64,000 nucleotides of DNA, from contig OZ059894.1 in NCBI GenBank assembly GCA_964057225.1, positions 19,994,476 through 20,058,475 of the forward strand. The letters are read 5' to 3'. The position numbers were made by a program, and so were the translations under genes. The notes below the pieces were generated by a model. That model did not search any database and had not been told where the DNA came from. It worked only from the letters and a program-made list of their open reading frames with translations. Below are positions 24,920-39,661 of this stretch, in pieces (positions within the stretch are counted from its first letter, which is position 1; each line of letters opens with the position of its first letter). This DNA comes from Auanema rhodensis. Lineage: Eukaryota > Nematoda > Chromadorea > Rhabditida > Rhabditidae.

Positions 24920-27025
24920 AATTAATTCTTCAGGGTGAAAATCGAGGATATAAGTGTGAACTTATATCAGTTGATATCTCGGTGCATTTTCAAGCTAGCG
25001 CAAATCTGATAACACAGATCGACGCAGCTTAAAAATCCGCATCGAATGCACTATACTACATTGAGAAACGCTTAATACAAAAATTAGTTATGATCGTTTG
25101 AAAAATGATGCATTAGTGTATGTTGAGTTTCCATGTACACTCAACATTGCTTCCAAAAACATTTTGACAATAATTTTTTCGAAAAATTTCAAAATAAATT
25201 AGCAAAAAGTAGATGTTTTTAGATTCCTTTTTTCAAGGCAAAGACGATGGACAATGTTATTCAACGAAAAAATTAATTCTTCAGGGTGAAAATCGAGGAT
25301 ATAAGTGTGAACTTATATCAGTTGATATCTCGGTGCATTTTTAAGCTAGCGCAAATCTGATAACACAGATCGACGCAGCTTAAAAATCCGCATCGAATGC
25401 ACTATACTACATTGAGAAACGCTTAATACAAAAATTAGTTATGATCGTTTGAAAAATGATGCATTAGTGTATGTTGAGTTTCCATGTACACTCAACATTG
25501 CTTCCAAAAACATTTTGACAAAAATTTTTTCGAAAAATTTCAAAATAATTTAGCAAAAAGTAGATGTTTTTAGATTTCTTTTTTCAAGGCAAAGACGATG
25601 GACAATGTTATTCAACGAAAAAATTAATTCTTCAGGGTGAAAATCGAGGATATAAGTGTGAACTTATATCAGTTGATATCTCGGTGCATTTTCAAGCTAG
25701 CGCAAATCTGATAACACAGATCGACGCAGCTTAAAAATCCGCATCGAATGCACTATACTACATTGAGAAACGCTTAATACAAAAATTAGTTATGATCGTT
25801 TGAAAAATGATGCATTAGTGTATGTTGAGTTTCCATGTACACTCAACATTGCTTCCAAAAACATTTTGACAATAATTTTTTCGAAAAATTTCAAAATAAA
25901 TTAGCAAAAAGTAGATGTTTTTAGATTCCTTTTGTCAAGGCAAAGACGATGGACAATGTTATTCAACGAAAAAATTAATTCTTCAGGGTGAAAATCGAGG
26001 ATATAAGTGTGAACTTATATCAGTTGATATCTCGGTGCATTTTTAAGCTAGCGCAAATCTGATAACACAGATCGACGCAGCTTAAAAATCCGCATCGAAT
26101 GCACTATACTACATTGAGAAACGCTTAATACAAAAATTAGTTATGATCGTTTGAAAAATGATGCATTAGTGTATGTTGAGTTTCCATGTACACTCAACAT
26201 TGCTTCCAAAAACATTTTGACAATAATTTTTTCGAAAAATTTCAAAATAAATTAGCAAAAAGTAGATGTTTTTAGATTCCTTTTTTCAAGGCAAAGACGA
26301 TGGACAATGTTATTCAACGATAAAATTAATTCTTCAGGGTGAAAATCGAGGATATAAGTGTGAACATATATCAGTTGATATCTCGGTGCATTTTCAAGCT
26401 AGCGCAAATCTGATAACACAGATCGACGCAGCTTAAAAATCCGCATCGAATGCACTATACTACATTGAGAAACGCTTAATACAAAAATTAGTTATGATCG
26501 TTTGAAAAATGATGCATTAGTGTATGTTGAGTTTCCATGTACACTCAACATTGCTTCCAAAAACATTTTGACAATAATTTTTTCGAAAAATTTCAAAATA
26601 AATTAGCAAAAAGTAGATGTTTTTAGATTCCTTTTTTCAAGGCAAAGACGATGGACAATGTTATTCAACGAAAAAATTAATTCTTCAGGGTGAAAATCGA
26701 GGATATAAGTGTGAACATATATCAGTTGATATCTCGGTGCATTTTCAAGCTAGCGCAAATCTGATAACACAGATCGACGCAGCTTAAAAATCCGCATCGA
26801 ATGCACTATACTACATTGAGAAACGCTTAATACAAAAATTAGTTATGATCGTTTGAAAAATGATGCATTAGTGTATGTTGAGTTTCCATGTACACTCAAC
26901 ATTGCTTCCAAAAACATTTTGACAAAAATTTTTTCGAAAAATTTCAAAATAATTTAGCAAAAAGTAGATGTTTTTAGATTCCTTTTTTCAAGGCAAAGAC
27001 GATGGACAATGTTGTTCAACGATAA
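24920..27025. repeat. Mixed tract, units 72-77
   Basis: Units 72-75 have T43 with alternating C72 and T72 (72C, 73T, 74C, 75T), a loose dimer pattern. Units 76-77 are A43 type. Private changes include T307 in unit 73, a G in the p309-314 T-run of unit 74 and G340 in unit 77. No longer period was found. Confidence 0.75.
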
Positions 27026-30000
27026 AATTAATTCTTCAGGGTGAAAATCGAGGATATAAGTGTGAACTTATATCAGTTGATATCTCGGTGCATTTTTAAG
27101 CTAGCGCAAATCTGATAACACAGATCGACGCAGCTTAAAAATCCGCATCGAATGCACTATACTACATTGAGAAACGCTCAATACAAAAATTAGTTATGAT
27201 CGTTTGAAAAATGATGCATTAGTGTATGTTGAGTTTCCATGTACACTCAACATTGCTTCCAAAAACATTTTGACAAAAATTTTTTCAAAAAATTTCAAAA
27301 TAAATTAGCAAAAAGTAGATGTTTTTAGATTCCTTTTTTCAAGGCAAAGACGATGGACAATGTTATTCAACGAAAAAATTAATTCTTCAGGGTGAAAATC
27401 GAGGATATAAGTGTGAACTTATATCAGTTGATATCTCGGTGTATTTTTAAGCTAGCGCAAATCTGATAACACAGATCGACGCAGCTTAAAAATCCGCATC
27501 GAATGCACTACACTACATTGAGAAACGCTTAATACAAAAATTAGTTATGATCGTTTGAAAAATGATGCATTAGTGTATGTTGAGTTTCCATGTACACTCA
27601 ACATTGCTTCCAAAAACATTTTGACAATAATTTTTTCGAAAAATTTCAAAATAAATTAGCAAAAAGTAGAAGTTTTTAGATTCCTTTTTTCAAGGCAAAG
27701 ACGATGGACAATGTTATTCAACGAAAAAATTAATTCTTCAGGTTGAAAATCGAGGATATAAGTGTGAACTTATATCAGTTGATATCTCGGTGCATTTTCA
27801 AGCTAGCGCGAATCTGATAACACAGATCGACGCAGCTTAAAAATCCGCATCGAATGCACTATACTACATTGAGAAACGCTTAATACAAAAATTAGTTATG
27901 ATCGTTTGAAAAATGATGCATTAGTGTATGTTGAGTTTCCATGTACACTCAACATTGCTTCCAAAAACATTTTGACAATAATTTTTTCGAAAAATTTCAA
28001 AATAAATTAGCAAAAAGTAGATGTTTTTAGATTCCTTTTTTCAAGGCAAAGACGATGGACAATGTTATTCAACGAAAAAATTAATTCTTCAGGTTGAAAA
28101 TCGAGGATATAAGTGTGAACTTATATCAGTTGATATCTCGGTGCATTTTCAAGCTAGCGCGAATCTGATAACACAGATCGACGCAGCTTAAAAATCCGCA
28201 TCGAATGCACTATACTACATTGAGAAACGCTTAATACAAAAATTAGTTATGATCGTTTGAAAAATGATGCATTAGTGTATGTTGAGTTTCCATGTACACT
28301 CAACATTGCTTCCAAAAACATTTTGACAAAAATTTTTTCAAAAAATTTCAAAATAAATTAGCAAAAAGTAGATGTTTTTAGATTCCTTTTTTCAAGGCAA
28401 AGACGATGGACAATGTTATTCAACGAAAAAATTAATTCTTCAGGGTGAAAATCGAGGATATAAGTGTGAACTTATATCAGTTGATATCTCGGTGTATTTT
28501 TAAGCTAGCGCAAATCTGATAACACAGATCGACGCAGCTTAAAAATCCGCATCGAATGCACTACACTACATTGAGAAACGCTTAATACAAAAATTAGTTA
28601 TGATCGTTTGAAAAATGATGCATTAGTGTATGTTGAGTTTCCATGTACACTCAACATTGCTTCCAAAAACATTTTGACAATAATTTTTTCGAAAAATTTC
28701 AAAATAAATTAGCAAAAAGTAGATGTTTTTAGATTCCTTTTTTCAAGGCAAAGACGATGGACAATGTTATTCAACGAAAAAATTAATTCTTCAGGTTGAA
28801 AATCGAGGATATAAGTGTGAACTTATATCAGTTGATATCTCGGTGCATTTTCAAGCTAGCGCGAATCTGATAACACAGATCGACGCAGCTTAAAAATCCG
28901 CATCGAATGCACTATACTACATTGAGAAACGCTTAATACAAAAATTAGTTATGATCGTTTGAAAAATGATGCATTAGTGTATGTTGAGTTTCCATGTACA
29001 CTCAACATTGCTTCAAAAAACATTTTGACAAAAATTTTTTCGAAAAATTTCAAAATAATTTAGCAAAAAGTAGATGTTTTTAGATTCCTTTTTTCAAGGC
29101 AAAGACGATGGACAATGTTATTCAACGAAAAAATTAATTCTTCAGGGTGAAAATCGAGGATATAAGTGTGAACATATATCAGTTGATATCTCGGTGCATT
29201 TTCAAGCTAGCGCAAATCTGATAACACAGATCGACGCAGCTTAAAAATCCGCATCGAATGCACTATACTACATTGAGAAACGCTTAATACAAAAATTAGT
29301 TATGATCGTTTGAAAAATGATGCATTAGTGTATGTTGAGTTTCCATGTACACTCAACATTGCTTCCAAAAACATTTTGACAAAAATTTTTTCGAAAAATT
29401 TCAAAATAATTTAGCAAAAAGTAGATGTTTTTAGATTCCTTTTTTCAAGGCAAAGACGATGGACAATGTTATTCAACGAAAAAATTAATTCTTCAGGGTG
29501 AAAATCGAGGATATAAGTGTGAACTTATATCAGTTGATATCTCGGTGTATTTTTAAGCTAGCGCAAATCTGATAACACAGATCGACGCAGCTTAAAAATC
29601 CGCATCGAATGCACTACACTACATTGAGAAACGCTTAATACAAAAATTAGTTATGATCGTTTGAAAAATGATGCATTAGTGTATGTTGAGTTTCCATGTA
29701 CACTCAACATTGCTTCCAAAAACATTTTGACAATAATTTTTTCGAAAAATTTCAAAATAAATTAGCAAAAAGTAGATGTTTTTAGATTCCTTTTTTCAAG
29801 GCAAAGACGATGGACAATGTTATTCAACGAAAAAATTAATTCTTCAGGTTGAAAATCGAGGATATAAGTGTGAACTTATATCAGTTGATATCTCGGTGCA
29901 TTTTCAAGCTAGCGCGAATCTGATAACACAGATCGACGCAGCTTAAAAATCCGCATCGAATGCACTATACTACATTGAGAAACGCTTAATACAAAAATTA

Positions 30001-31939
30001 GTTATGATCGTTTGAAAAATGATGCATTAGTGTATGTTGAGTTTCCATGTACACTCAACATTGCTTCCAAAAACATTTTGACAAAAATTTTTTCAAAAAA
30101 TTTCAAAATAAATTAGCAAAAAGTAGATGTTTTTAGATTCCTTTTTTCAAGGCAAAGACGATGGACAATGTTATTCAACGAAAAAATTAATTCTTCAGGG
30201 TGAAAATCGAGGATATAAGTGTGAACTTATATCAGTTGATATCTCGGTGTATTTTTAAGCTAGCGCAAATCTGATAACACAGATCGACGCAGCTTAAAAA
30301 TCCGCATCGAATGCACTACACTACATTGAGAAACGCTTAATACAAAAATTAGTTATGATCGTTTGAAAAATGATGCATTAGTGTATGTTGAGTTTCCATG
30401 TACACTCAACATTGCTTCCAAAAACATTTTGACAATAATTTTTTCGAAAAATTTCAAAATAAATTAGCAAAAAGTAGATGTTTTTAGATTCCTTTTTTCA
30501 AGGCAAAGACGATGGACAATGTTATTCAACGAAAAAATTAATTCTTCAGGTTGAAAATCGAGGATATAAGTGTGAACTTATATCAGTTGATATCTCGGTG
30601 CATTTTTAAGCTAGCGCAAATCTGATAACACAGATCGACGCAGCTTAAAAATCCGCATCGAATGCACTATATAACATTGAGAAACGCTTAATACAAAAAT
30701 TAGTTATGATCGTTTGAAAAATGATGCATTAGTGTATGTTGAGTTTCCATGTACACTCAACATTGCTTCCAAAAACATTTTGACAATAATTTTTTCGAAA
30801 AATTTCAAAATAAATTAGCAAAAAGTAGATGTTTTTAGATTCCTTTTTTCAAGGCAAAGACGATGGACAATGTTATTCAACGAAAAAATTAATTCTTCAG
30901 GGTGAAAATCGAGGATATAAGTGTGAACATATATCAGTTGATATCTCGGTGCATTTTCAAGCTAGCGCGAATCTGATAACACAGATCGACGCAGCTTAAA
31001 AATCCGCATCGAATGCACTATACTACATTGAGAAACGCTTAATACAAAAATTAGTTATGATCGTTTGAAAAATGATGCATTAGTGTATGTTGAGTTTCCA
31101 TGTACACTCAACATTGCTTCCAAAAACATTTTGACAAAAATTTTTTCAAAAAATTTCAAAATAAATTAGCAAAAAGTAGATGTTTTTAGATTCCTTTTTT
31201 CAAGGCAAAGACGATGGACAATGTTATTCAACGAAAAAATTAATTCTTCAGGGTGAAAATCGAGGATATAAGTGTGAACTTATATCAGTTGATATCTCGG
31301 TGTATTTTTAAGCTAGCGCAAATCTGATAACACAGATCGACGCAGCTTAAAAATCCGCATCGAATGCACTACACTACATTGAGAAACGCTTAATACAAAA
31401 ATTAGTTATGATCGTTTGAAAAATGATGCATTAGTGTATGTTGAGTTTCCATGTACACTCAACATTGCTTCCAAAAACATTTTGACAATAATTTTTTCGA
31501 AAAATTTCAAAATAAATTAGCAAAAAGTAGAAGTTTTTAGATTCCTTTTTTCAAGGCAAAGACGATGGACAATGTTATTCAACGAAAAAATTAATTCTTC
31601 AGGTTGAAAATCGAGGATATAAGTGTGAACTTATATCAGTTGATATCTCGGTGCATTTTCAAGCTAGCGCGAATCTGATAACACAGATCGACGCAGCTTA
31701 AAAATCCGCATCGAATGCACTATACTACATTGAGAAACGCTTAATACAAAAATTAGTTATGATCGTTTGAAAAATGATGCATTAGTGTATGTTGAGTTTC
31801 CATGTACACTCAACATTGCTTCAAAAAACATTTTGACAAAAATTTTTTCGAAAAATTTCAAAATAATTTAGCAAAAAGTAGATGTTTTTAGATTCCTTTT
31901 TTCAAGGCAAAGACGATGGACAATGTTATTCAACGAAAA
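27026..31939. repeat. Mosaic of T66/C135 and T16/G83 monomers, units 78-91
   Basis: The triplet A262 unit, T66/C135 unit, T16/G83 unit recurs at spacings of 2-3 monomers: units 78-80, 81-83, 86-88 and 89-91. Units 84-85 lie between, and unit 84 is an A43 copy. Units 83 and 91 share A235, and units 79 and 90 share an A at p296-297 (GAAGTTTTT), showing internal copying. Unit 88 (T16 without G83) and adjacent unit 89 (G83 without T16) look like exchanged halves. Confidence 0.82.
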
Positions 31940-34045
31940 AATTAATTCTTCAGGGTGAAAATCGAGGATATAAGTGTGAACATATATCAGTTGATATCTC
32001 GGTGCATTTTCAAGCTAGCGCAAATCTGATAACACAGATCGACGCAGCTTAAAAATCCGCATCGAATGCACTATACTACATTGAGAAACGCTTAATACAA
32101 AAATTAGTTATGATCGTTTGAAAAATGATGCATTAGTGTATGTTGAGTTTCCATGTACACTCAACATTGCTTCCAAAAACATTTTGACAAAAATTTTTTC
32201 GAAAAATTTCAAAATAATTTAGCAAAAAGTAGATGTTTTTAGATTCCTTTTTTCAAGGCAAAGACGATGGACAATGTTATTCAACGATAAAATTAATTCT
32301 TCAGGGTGAAAATCGAGGATATAAGTGTGAACTTATATCAGTTGATATCTCGGTGCATTTTTAAGCTAGCGCAAATCTGATAACACAGATCGACGCAGCT
32401 TAAAAATCCGCATCGAATGCACTACACTACATTGAGAAACGCTTAATACAAAAATTAGTTATGATCGTTTGAAAAATGATGCATTAGTGTATGTTGAGTT
32501 TCCATATACACTCAACATTGCTTCCAAAAACATTTTGACAATAATTTTTTCGAAAAATTTCAAAATAAATTAGCAAAAAGTAGATGTTTTTAGATTCCTT
32601 TTTTCAAGGCAAAGACGATGGACAATGTTATTCAACGAAAAAATTAATTCTTCAGGTTGAAAATCGAGGATATAAGTGTGAACTTATATCAGTTGATATC
32701 TCGGTGCATTTTCAAGCTAGCGCGAATCTGATAACACAGATCGACGCAGCTTAAAAATCCGCATCGAATGCACTATACTACATTGAGAAACGCTTAATAC
32801 AAAAATTAGTTATGATCGTTTGAAAAATGATGCATTAGTGTATGTTGAGTTTCCATGTACACTCAACATTGCTTCCAAAAACATTTTGACAAAAATTTTT
32901 TCGAAAAATTTCAAAATAAATTAGCAAAAAGTAGATGTTTTTAGATTCCTTTTTTCAAGGCAAAGACGATGGACAATGTTATTCAACGAAAAAATTAATT
33001 CTTCAGGTTGAAAATCGAGGATATAAGTGTGAACTTATATCAGTTGATATCTCGGTGCATTTTCAAGCTAGCGCGAATCTGATAACACAGATCGACGCAG
33101 CTTAAAAATCCGCATCGAATGCACTATACTACATTGAGAAACGCTTAATACAAAAATTAGTTATGATCGTTTGAAAAATGATGCATTAGTGTATGTTGAG
33201 TTTCCATGTACACTCAACATTGCTTCCAAAAACATTTTGACAAAAATTTTTTCGAAAAATTTCAAAATAATTTAGCAAAAAGTAGATGTTTTTAGATTCC
33301 TTTTTTCAAGGCAAAGACGATGGACAATGTTATTCAACGATAAAATTAATTCTTCAGGGTGAAAATCGAGGATATAAGTGTGAACTTATATCAGTTGATA
33401 TCTCGGTGCATTTTTAAGCTAGCGCAAATCTGATAACACAGATCGACGCAGCTTTAAAATCCGCATCGAATGCACTATACTACATTGAGAAACGCTTAAT
33501 ACAAAAATTAGTTATGATCGTTTGAAAAATGATGCATTAGTGTATGTTGAGTTTCCATGTACACTCAACATTGCTTCCAAAAACATTTTGACAAAAATTT
33601 TTTCGAAAAATTTCAAAATAAATTAGCAAAAAGTAGATGTTTTTAGATTCCTTTTTTCAAGGCAAAGACGATGGACAATGTTATTCAACGAAAAAATTAA
33701 TTCTTCAGGGTGAAAATCGAGGATATAAGTGTGAACTTATATCAGTTGATATCTCGGTGCATTTTTAAGCTAGCGCAAATCTGATAACACAGATCGACGC
33801 AGCTTAAAAATCCGCATCGAATGCAGTATACTACATTGAGAAACGCTTAATACAAAAATTAGTTATGATCGTTTGAAAAATGATGCATTAGTGTATGTTG
33901 AGTTTCCATGTACACTCAACATTGCTTCCAAAAACATTTTGACAAAAATTTTTTCGAAAAATTTCAAAATAATTTAGCAAAAAGTAGATGTTTTTAGATT
34001 CTTTTTTTCAAGGCAAAGACGATGGACAATGTTATTCAACGAAAA
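31940..34045. repeat. Downstream copy of the 23.2-24.9 kb segment, with one extra monomer
   Basis: Units 92-93 match 67-68 and units 95-97 match 69-71. Unit 94 (32642-32992) is an additional T16/G83 copy with A279 between them. Unit 92 is the last copy I found with A43. Unit 97 carries T308, absent from unit 71, and begins the T308/T307-marked block that follows. Confidence 0.85.
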
Positions 34046-37000
34046 AATTAATTCTTCAGGGTGAAAATCGAGGATATAAGTGTGAACTTATATCAGTTGA
34101 TATCTCGGTGCATTTTTAAGCTAGCGCAAATCTGATAACACAGATCGACGCAGCTTAAAAATCCGCATCGAATGCACTATACTACATTGAGAAACGCTTA
34201 ATACAAAAATTAGTTATGATCGTTTGAAAAATGATGCATTAGTGTATGTTGAGTTTCCATGTACACTCAACATTGCTTCCAAAAACATTTTGACAAAAAT
34301 TTTTTCGAAAAATTTCAAAATAATTTAGCAAAAAGTAGATGTTTTTAGATTCCTTTTTTCAAGGCAAAGACGATGGACAATGTTATTCAACGATAAAATT
34401 AATTCTTCAGGGTGAAAATCGAGGATATAAGTGTGAACTTATATCAGTTGATATCTCGGTGCATTTTTAAGCTAGCGCAAATCTGATAACACAGATCGAC
34501 GCAGCTTAAAAATCCGCATCGAATGCAGTATACTACATTGAGAAACGCTTAATACAAAAATTAGTTATGATCGTTTGAAAAATGATGCATTAGTGTATGT
34601 TGAGTTTCCATGTACACTCAACATTGCTTCCAAAAACATTTTGACAAAAATTTTTTCGAAAAATTTCAAAATAATTTAGCAAAAAGTAGATGTTTTTAGA
34701 TTCTTTTTTTCAAGGCAAAGACGATGGACAATGTTATTCAACGAAAAAATTAATTCTTCAGGGTGAAAATCGAGGATATAAGTGTGAACTTATATCAGTT
34801 GATATCTCGGTGCATTTTTAAGCTAGCGCAAATCTGATAACACAGATCGACGCAGCTTAAAAATCCGCATCGAATGCACTATACTACATTGAGAAACGCT
34901 TAATACAAAAGTTAGTTATGATCGTTTGAAAAATGATGCATTAGTGTATGTTGAGTTTCCATGTACACTCAACATTGCTTCCAAAAACATTTTGACAAAA
35001 ATTTTTTCGAAAAATTTCAAAATAATTTAGCAAAAAGTAGATGTTTTTAGATTTCTTTTTTCAAGGCAAAGACGATGGACAATGTTATTCAACGATAAAA
35101 TTAATTCTTCAGGGTGAAAATCGAGGATATAAGTGTGAACTTATATCAGTTGATATCTCGGTGCATTTTTAAGCTAGCGCAAATCTGATAACACAGATCG
35201 ACGCAGCTTAAAAATCCGCATCGAATGCACTATACTACATTGAGAAACGCTTAATACAAAAGTTAGTTATGATCGTTTGAAAAATGATGCATTAGTGTAT
35301 GTTGAGTTTCCATGTACACTCAACATTGCTTCCAAAAACATTTTGACAAAAATTTTTTCGAAAAATTTCAAAATAATTTAGCAAAAAGTAGATGTTTTTA
35401 GATTTCTTTTTTCAAGGCAAAGACGATGGACAATGTTATTCAACGATAAAATTAATTCTTCAGGGTGAAAATCGAGGATATAAGTGTGAACTTATATCAG
35501 TTGATATCTCGGTGCATTTTTAAGCTAGCGCAAATCTGATAACACAGATCGACGCAGCTTAAAAATCCGCATCGAATGCAGTATACTACATTGAGAAACG
35601 CTTAATACAAAAATTAGTTATGATCGTTTGAAAAATGATGCATTAGTGTATGTTGAGTTTCCATGTACACTCAACATTGCTTCCAAAAACATTTTGACAA
35701 AAATTTTTTCGAAAAATTTCAAAATAATTTAGCAAAAAGTAGATGTTTTTAGATTCTTTTTTTCAAGGCAAAGACGATGGACAATGTTATTCAACGAAAA
35801 AATTAATTCTTCAGGGTGAAAATCGAGGATATAAGTGTGAACTTATATCAGTTGATATCTCGGTGCATTTTTAAGCTAGCGCAAATCTGATAACACAGAT
35901 CGACGCAGCTTAAAAATCCGCATCGAATGCACTATACTACATTGAGAAACGCTTAATACAAAAGTTAGTTATGATCGTTTGAAAAATGATGCATTAGTGT
36001 ATGTTGAGTTTCCATGTACACTCAACATTGCTTCCAAAAACATTTTGACAAAAATTTTTTCGAAAAATTTCAAAATAATTTAGCAAAAAGTAGATGTTTT
36101 TAGATTTCTTTTTTCAAGGCAAAGACGATGGACAATGTTATTCAACGATAAAATTAATTCTTCAGGGTGAAAATCGAGGATATAAGTGTGAACTTATATC
36201 AGTTGATATCTCGGTGCATTTTTAAGCTAGCGCAAATCTGATAACACAGATCGACGCAGCTTAAAAATCCGCATCGAATGCACTATACTACATTGAGAAA
36301 CGCTTAATACAAAAGTTAGTTATGATCGTTTGAAAAATGATGCATTAGTGTATGTTGAGTTTCCATGTACACTCAACATTGCTTCCAAAAACATTTTGAC
36401 AAAAATTTTTTCGAAAAATTTCAAAATAATTTAGCAAAAAGTAGATGTTTTTAGATTTCTTTTTTCAAGGCAAAGACGATGGACAATGTTATTCAACGAA
36501 AAAATTAATTCTTCAGGGTGAAAATCGAGGATATAAGTGTGAACTTATATCAGTTGATATCTCGGTGCATTTTTAAGCTAGCGCAAATCTGATAACACAG
36601 ATCGACGCAGCTTAAAAATCCGCATCGAATGCAGTATACTACATTGAGAAACGCTTAATACAAAAATTAGTTATGATCGTTTGAAAAATGATGCATTAGT
36701 GTATGTTGAGTTTCCATGTACACTCAACATTGCTTCCAAAAACATTTTGACAAAAATTTTTTCGAAAAATTTCAAAATAATTTAGCAAAAAGTAGATGTT
36801 TTTAGATTTCTTTTTTCAAGGCAAAGACGATGGACAATGTTATTCAACGAAAAAATTAATTCTTCAGGGTGAAAATCGAGGATATAAGTGTGAACTTATA
36901 TCAGTTGATATCTCGGTGCATTTTTAAGCTAGCGCAAATCTGATAACACAGATCGACGCAGCTTAAAAATCCGCATCGAATGCACTATACTACATTGAGA

Positions 37001-39661
37001 AACGCTTAATACAAAAGTTAGTTATGATCGTTTGAAAAATGATGCATTAGTGTATGTTGAGTTTCCATGTACACTCAACATTGCTTCCAAAAACATTTTG
37101 ACAAAAATTTTTTCGAAAAATTTCAAAATAATTTAGCAAAAAGTAGATGTTTTTAGATTCTTTTTTTCAAGGCAAAGACGATGGACAATGTTATTCAACG
37201 AAAAAATTAATTCTTCAGGGTGAAAATCGAGGATATAAGTGTGAACTTATATCAGTTGATATCTCGGTGCATTTTTAAGCTAGCGCAAATCTGATAACAC
37301 AGATCGACGCAGCTTAAAAATCCGCATCGAATGCACTATACTACATTGAGAAACGCTTAATACAAAAGTTAGTTATGATCGTTTGAAAAATGATGCATTA
37401 GTGTATGTTGAGTTTCCATGTACACTCAACATTGCTTCCAAAAACATTTTGACAAAAATTTTTTCGAAAAATTTCAAAATAATTTAGCAAAAAGTAGATG
37501 TTTTTAGATTTCTTTTTTCAAGGCAAAGACGATGGACAATGTTATTCAACGATAAAATTAATTCTTCAGGGTGAAAATCGAGGATATAAGTGTGAACTTA
37601 TATCAGTTGATATCTCGGTGCATTTTTAAGCTAGCGCAAATCTGATAACACAGATCGACGCAGCTTAAAAATCCGCATCGAATGCACTATACTACATTGA
37701 GAAACGCTTAATACAAAAGTTAGTTATGATCGTTTGAAAAATGATGCATTAGTGTATGTTGAGTTTCCATGTACACTCAACATTGCTTCCAAAAACATTT
37801 TGACAAAAATTTTTTCGAAAAATTTCAAAATAATTTAGCAAAAAGTAGATGTTTTTAGATTTCTTTTTTCAAGGCAAAGACGATGGACAATGTTATTCAA
37901 CGAAAAAATTAATTCTTCAGGGTGAAAATCGAGGATATAAGTGTGAACTTATATCAGTTGATATCTCGGTGCATTTTTAAGCTAGCGCAAATCTGATAAC
38001 ACAGATCGACGCAGCTTAAAAATCCGCATCGAATGCACTATACTACATTGAGAAACGCTTAATACAAAAGTTAGTTATGATCGTTTGAAAAATGATGCAT
38101 TAGTGTATGTTGAGTTTCCATGTACACTCAACATTGCTTCCAAAAACATTTTGACAAAAATTTTTTCGAAAAATTTCAAAATAATTTAGCAAAAAGTAGA
38201 TGTTTTTAGATTTCTTTTTTCAAGGCAAAGACGATGGACAATGTTATTCAACGATAAAATTAATTCTTCAGGGTGAAAATCGAGGATATAAGTGTGAACT
38301 TATATCAGTTGATATCTCGGTGCATTTTTAAGCTAGCGCAAATCTGATAACACAGATCGACGCAGCTTAAAAATCCGCATCGAATGCACTATACTACATT
38401 GAGAAACGCTTAATACAAAAGTTAGTTATGATCGTTTGAAAAATGATGCATTAGTGTATGTTGAGTTTCCATGTACACTCAACATTGCTTCCAAAAACAT
38501 TTTGACAAAAATTTTTTCGAAAAATTTCAAAATAATTTAGCAAAAAGTAGATGTTTTTAGATTTCTTTTTTCAAGGCAAAGACGATGGACAATGTTATTC
38601 AACGATAAAATTAATTCTTCAGGGTGAAAATCGAGGATATAAGTGTGAACTTATATCAGTTGATATCTCGGTGCATTTTTAAGCTAGCGCAAATCTGATA
38701 ACACAGATCGACGCAGCTTAAAAATCCGCATCGAATGCAGTATACTACATTGAGAAACGCTTAATACAAAAATTAGTTATGATCGTTTGAAAAATGATGC
38801 ATTAGTGTATGTTGAGTTTCCATGTACACTCAACATTGCTTCCAAAAACATTTTGACAAAAATTTTTTCGAAAAATTTCAAAATAATTTAGCAAAAAGTA
38901 GATGTTTTTAGATTCTTTTTTTCAAGGCAAAGACGATGGACAATGTTATTCAACGAAAAAATTAATTCTTCAGGGTGAAAATCGAGGATATAAGTGTGAA
39001 CTTATATCAGTTGATATCTCGGTGCATTTTTAAGCTAGCGCAAATCTGATAACACAGATCGACGCAGCTTAAAAATCCGCATCGAATGCACTATACTACA
39101 TTGAGAAACGCTTAATACAAAAGTTAGTTATGATCGTTTGAAAAATGATGCATTAGTGTATGTTGAGTTTCCATGTACACTCAACATTGCTTCCAAAAAC
39201 ATTTTGACAAAAATTTTTTCGAAAAATTTCAAAATAATTTAGCAAAAAGTAGATGTTTTTAGATTTCTTTTTTCAAGGCAAAGACGATGGACAATGTTAT
39301 TCAACGATAAAATTAATTCTTCAGGGTGAAAATCGAGGATATAAGTGTGAACTTATATCAGTTAATATCTCGGTGCATTTTTAAGCTAGCGCAAATCTGA
39401 TAACACAGATCGACGCAGCTTAAAAATCCGCATCGAATGCACTATACTACATTGAGAAACGCTTAATACAAAAGTTAGTTATGATCGTTTGAAAAATGAT
39501 GCATTAGTGTATGTTGAGTTTCCATGTACACTCAACATTGCTTCCAAAAACATTTTGACAAAAATTTTTTCGAAAAATTTCAAAATAATTTAGCAAAAAG
39601 TAGATGTTTTTAGATTTCTTTTTTCAAGGCAAAGACGATGGACAATGTTATTCAACGATAA
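34046..39661. repeat. Trimer-based block marked by G164 and T307, units 98-113
   Basis: A G132 monomer (usually with T308) is followed by monomers with G164 (AAAAGTTAG) and T307 (GATTTCTTTTTT). Units 99-101, 102-104 and 111-113 are matching 1053-bp trimers. Units 105-110 are an irregular expansion with one G132 unit followed by five G164 units. All have T43, T72, A252 and T279, so this domain is more uniform than any other of its size. Unit 113 has A54. G164 recurs elsewhere only in unit 139. Confidence 0.88.
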
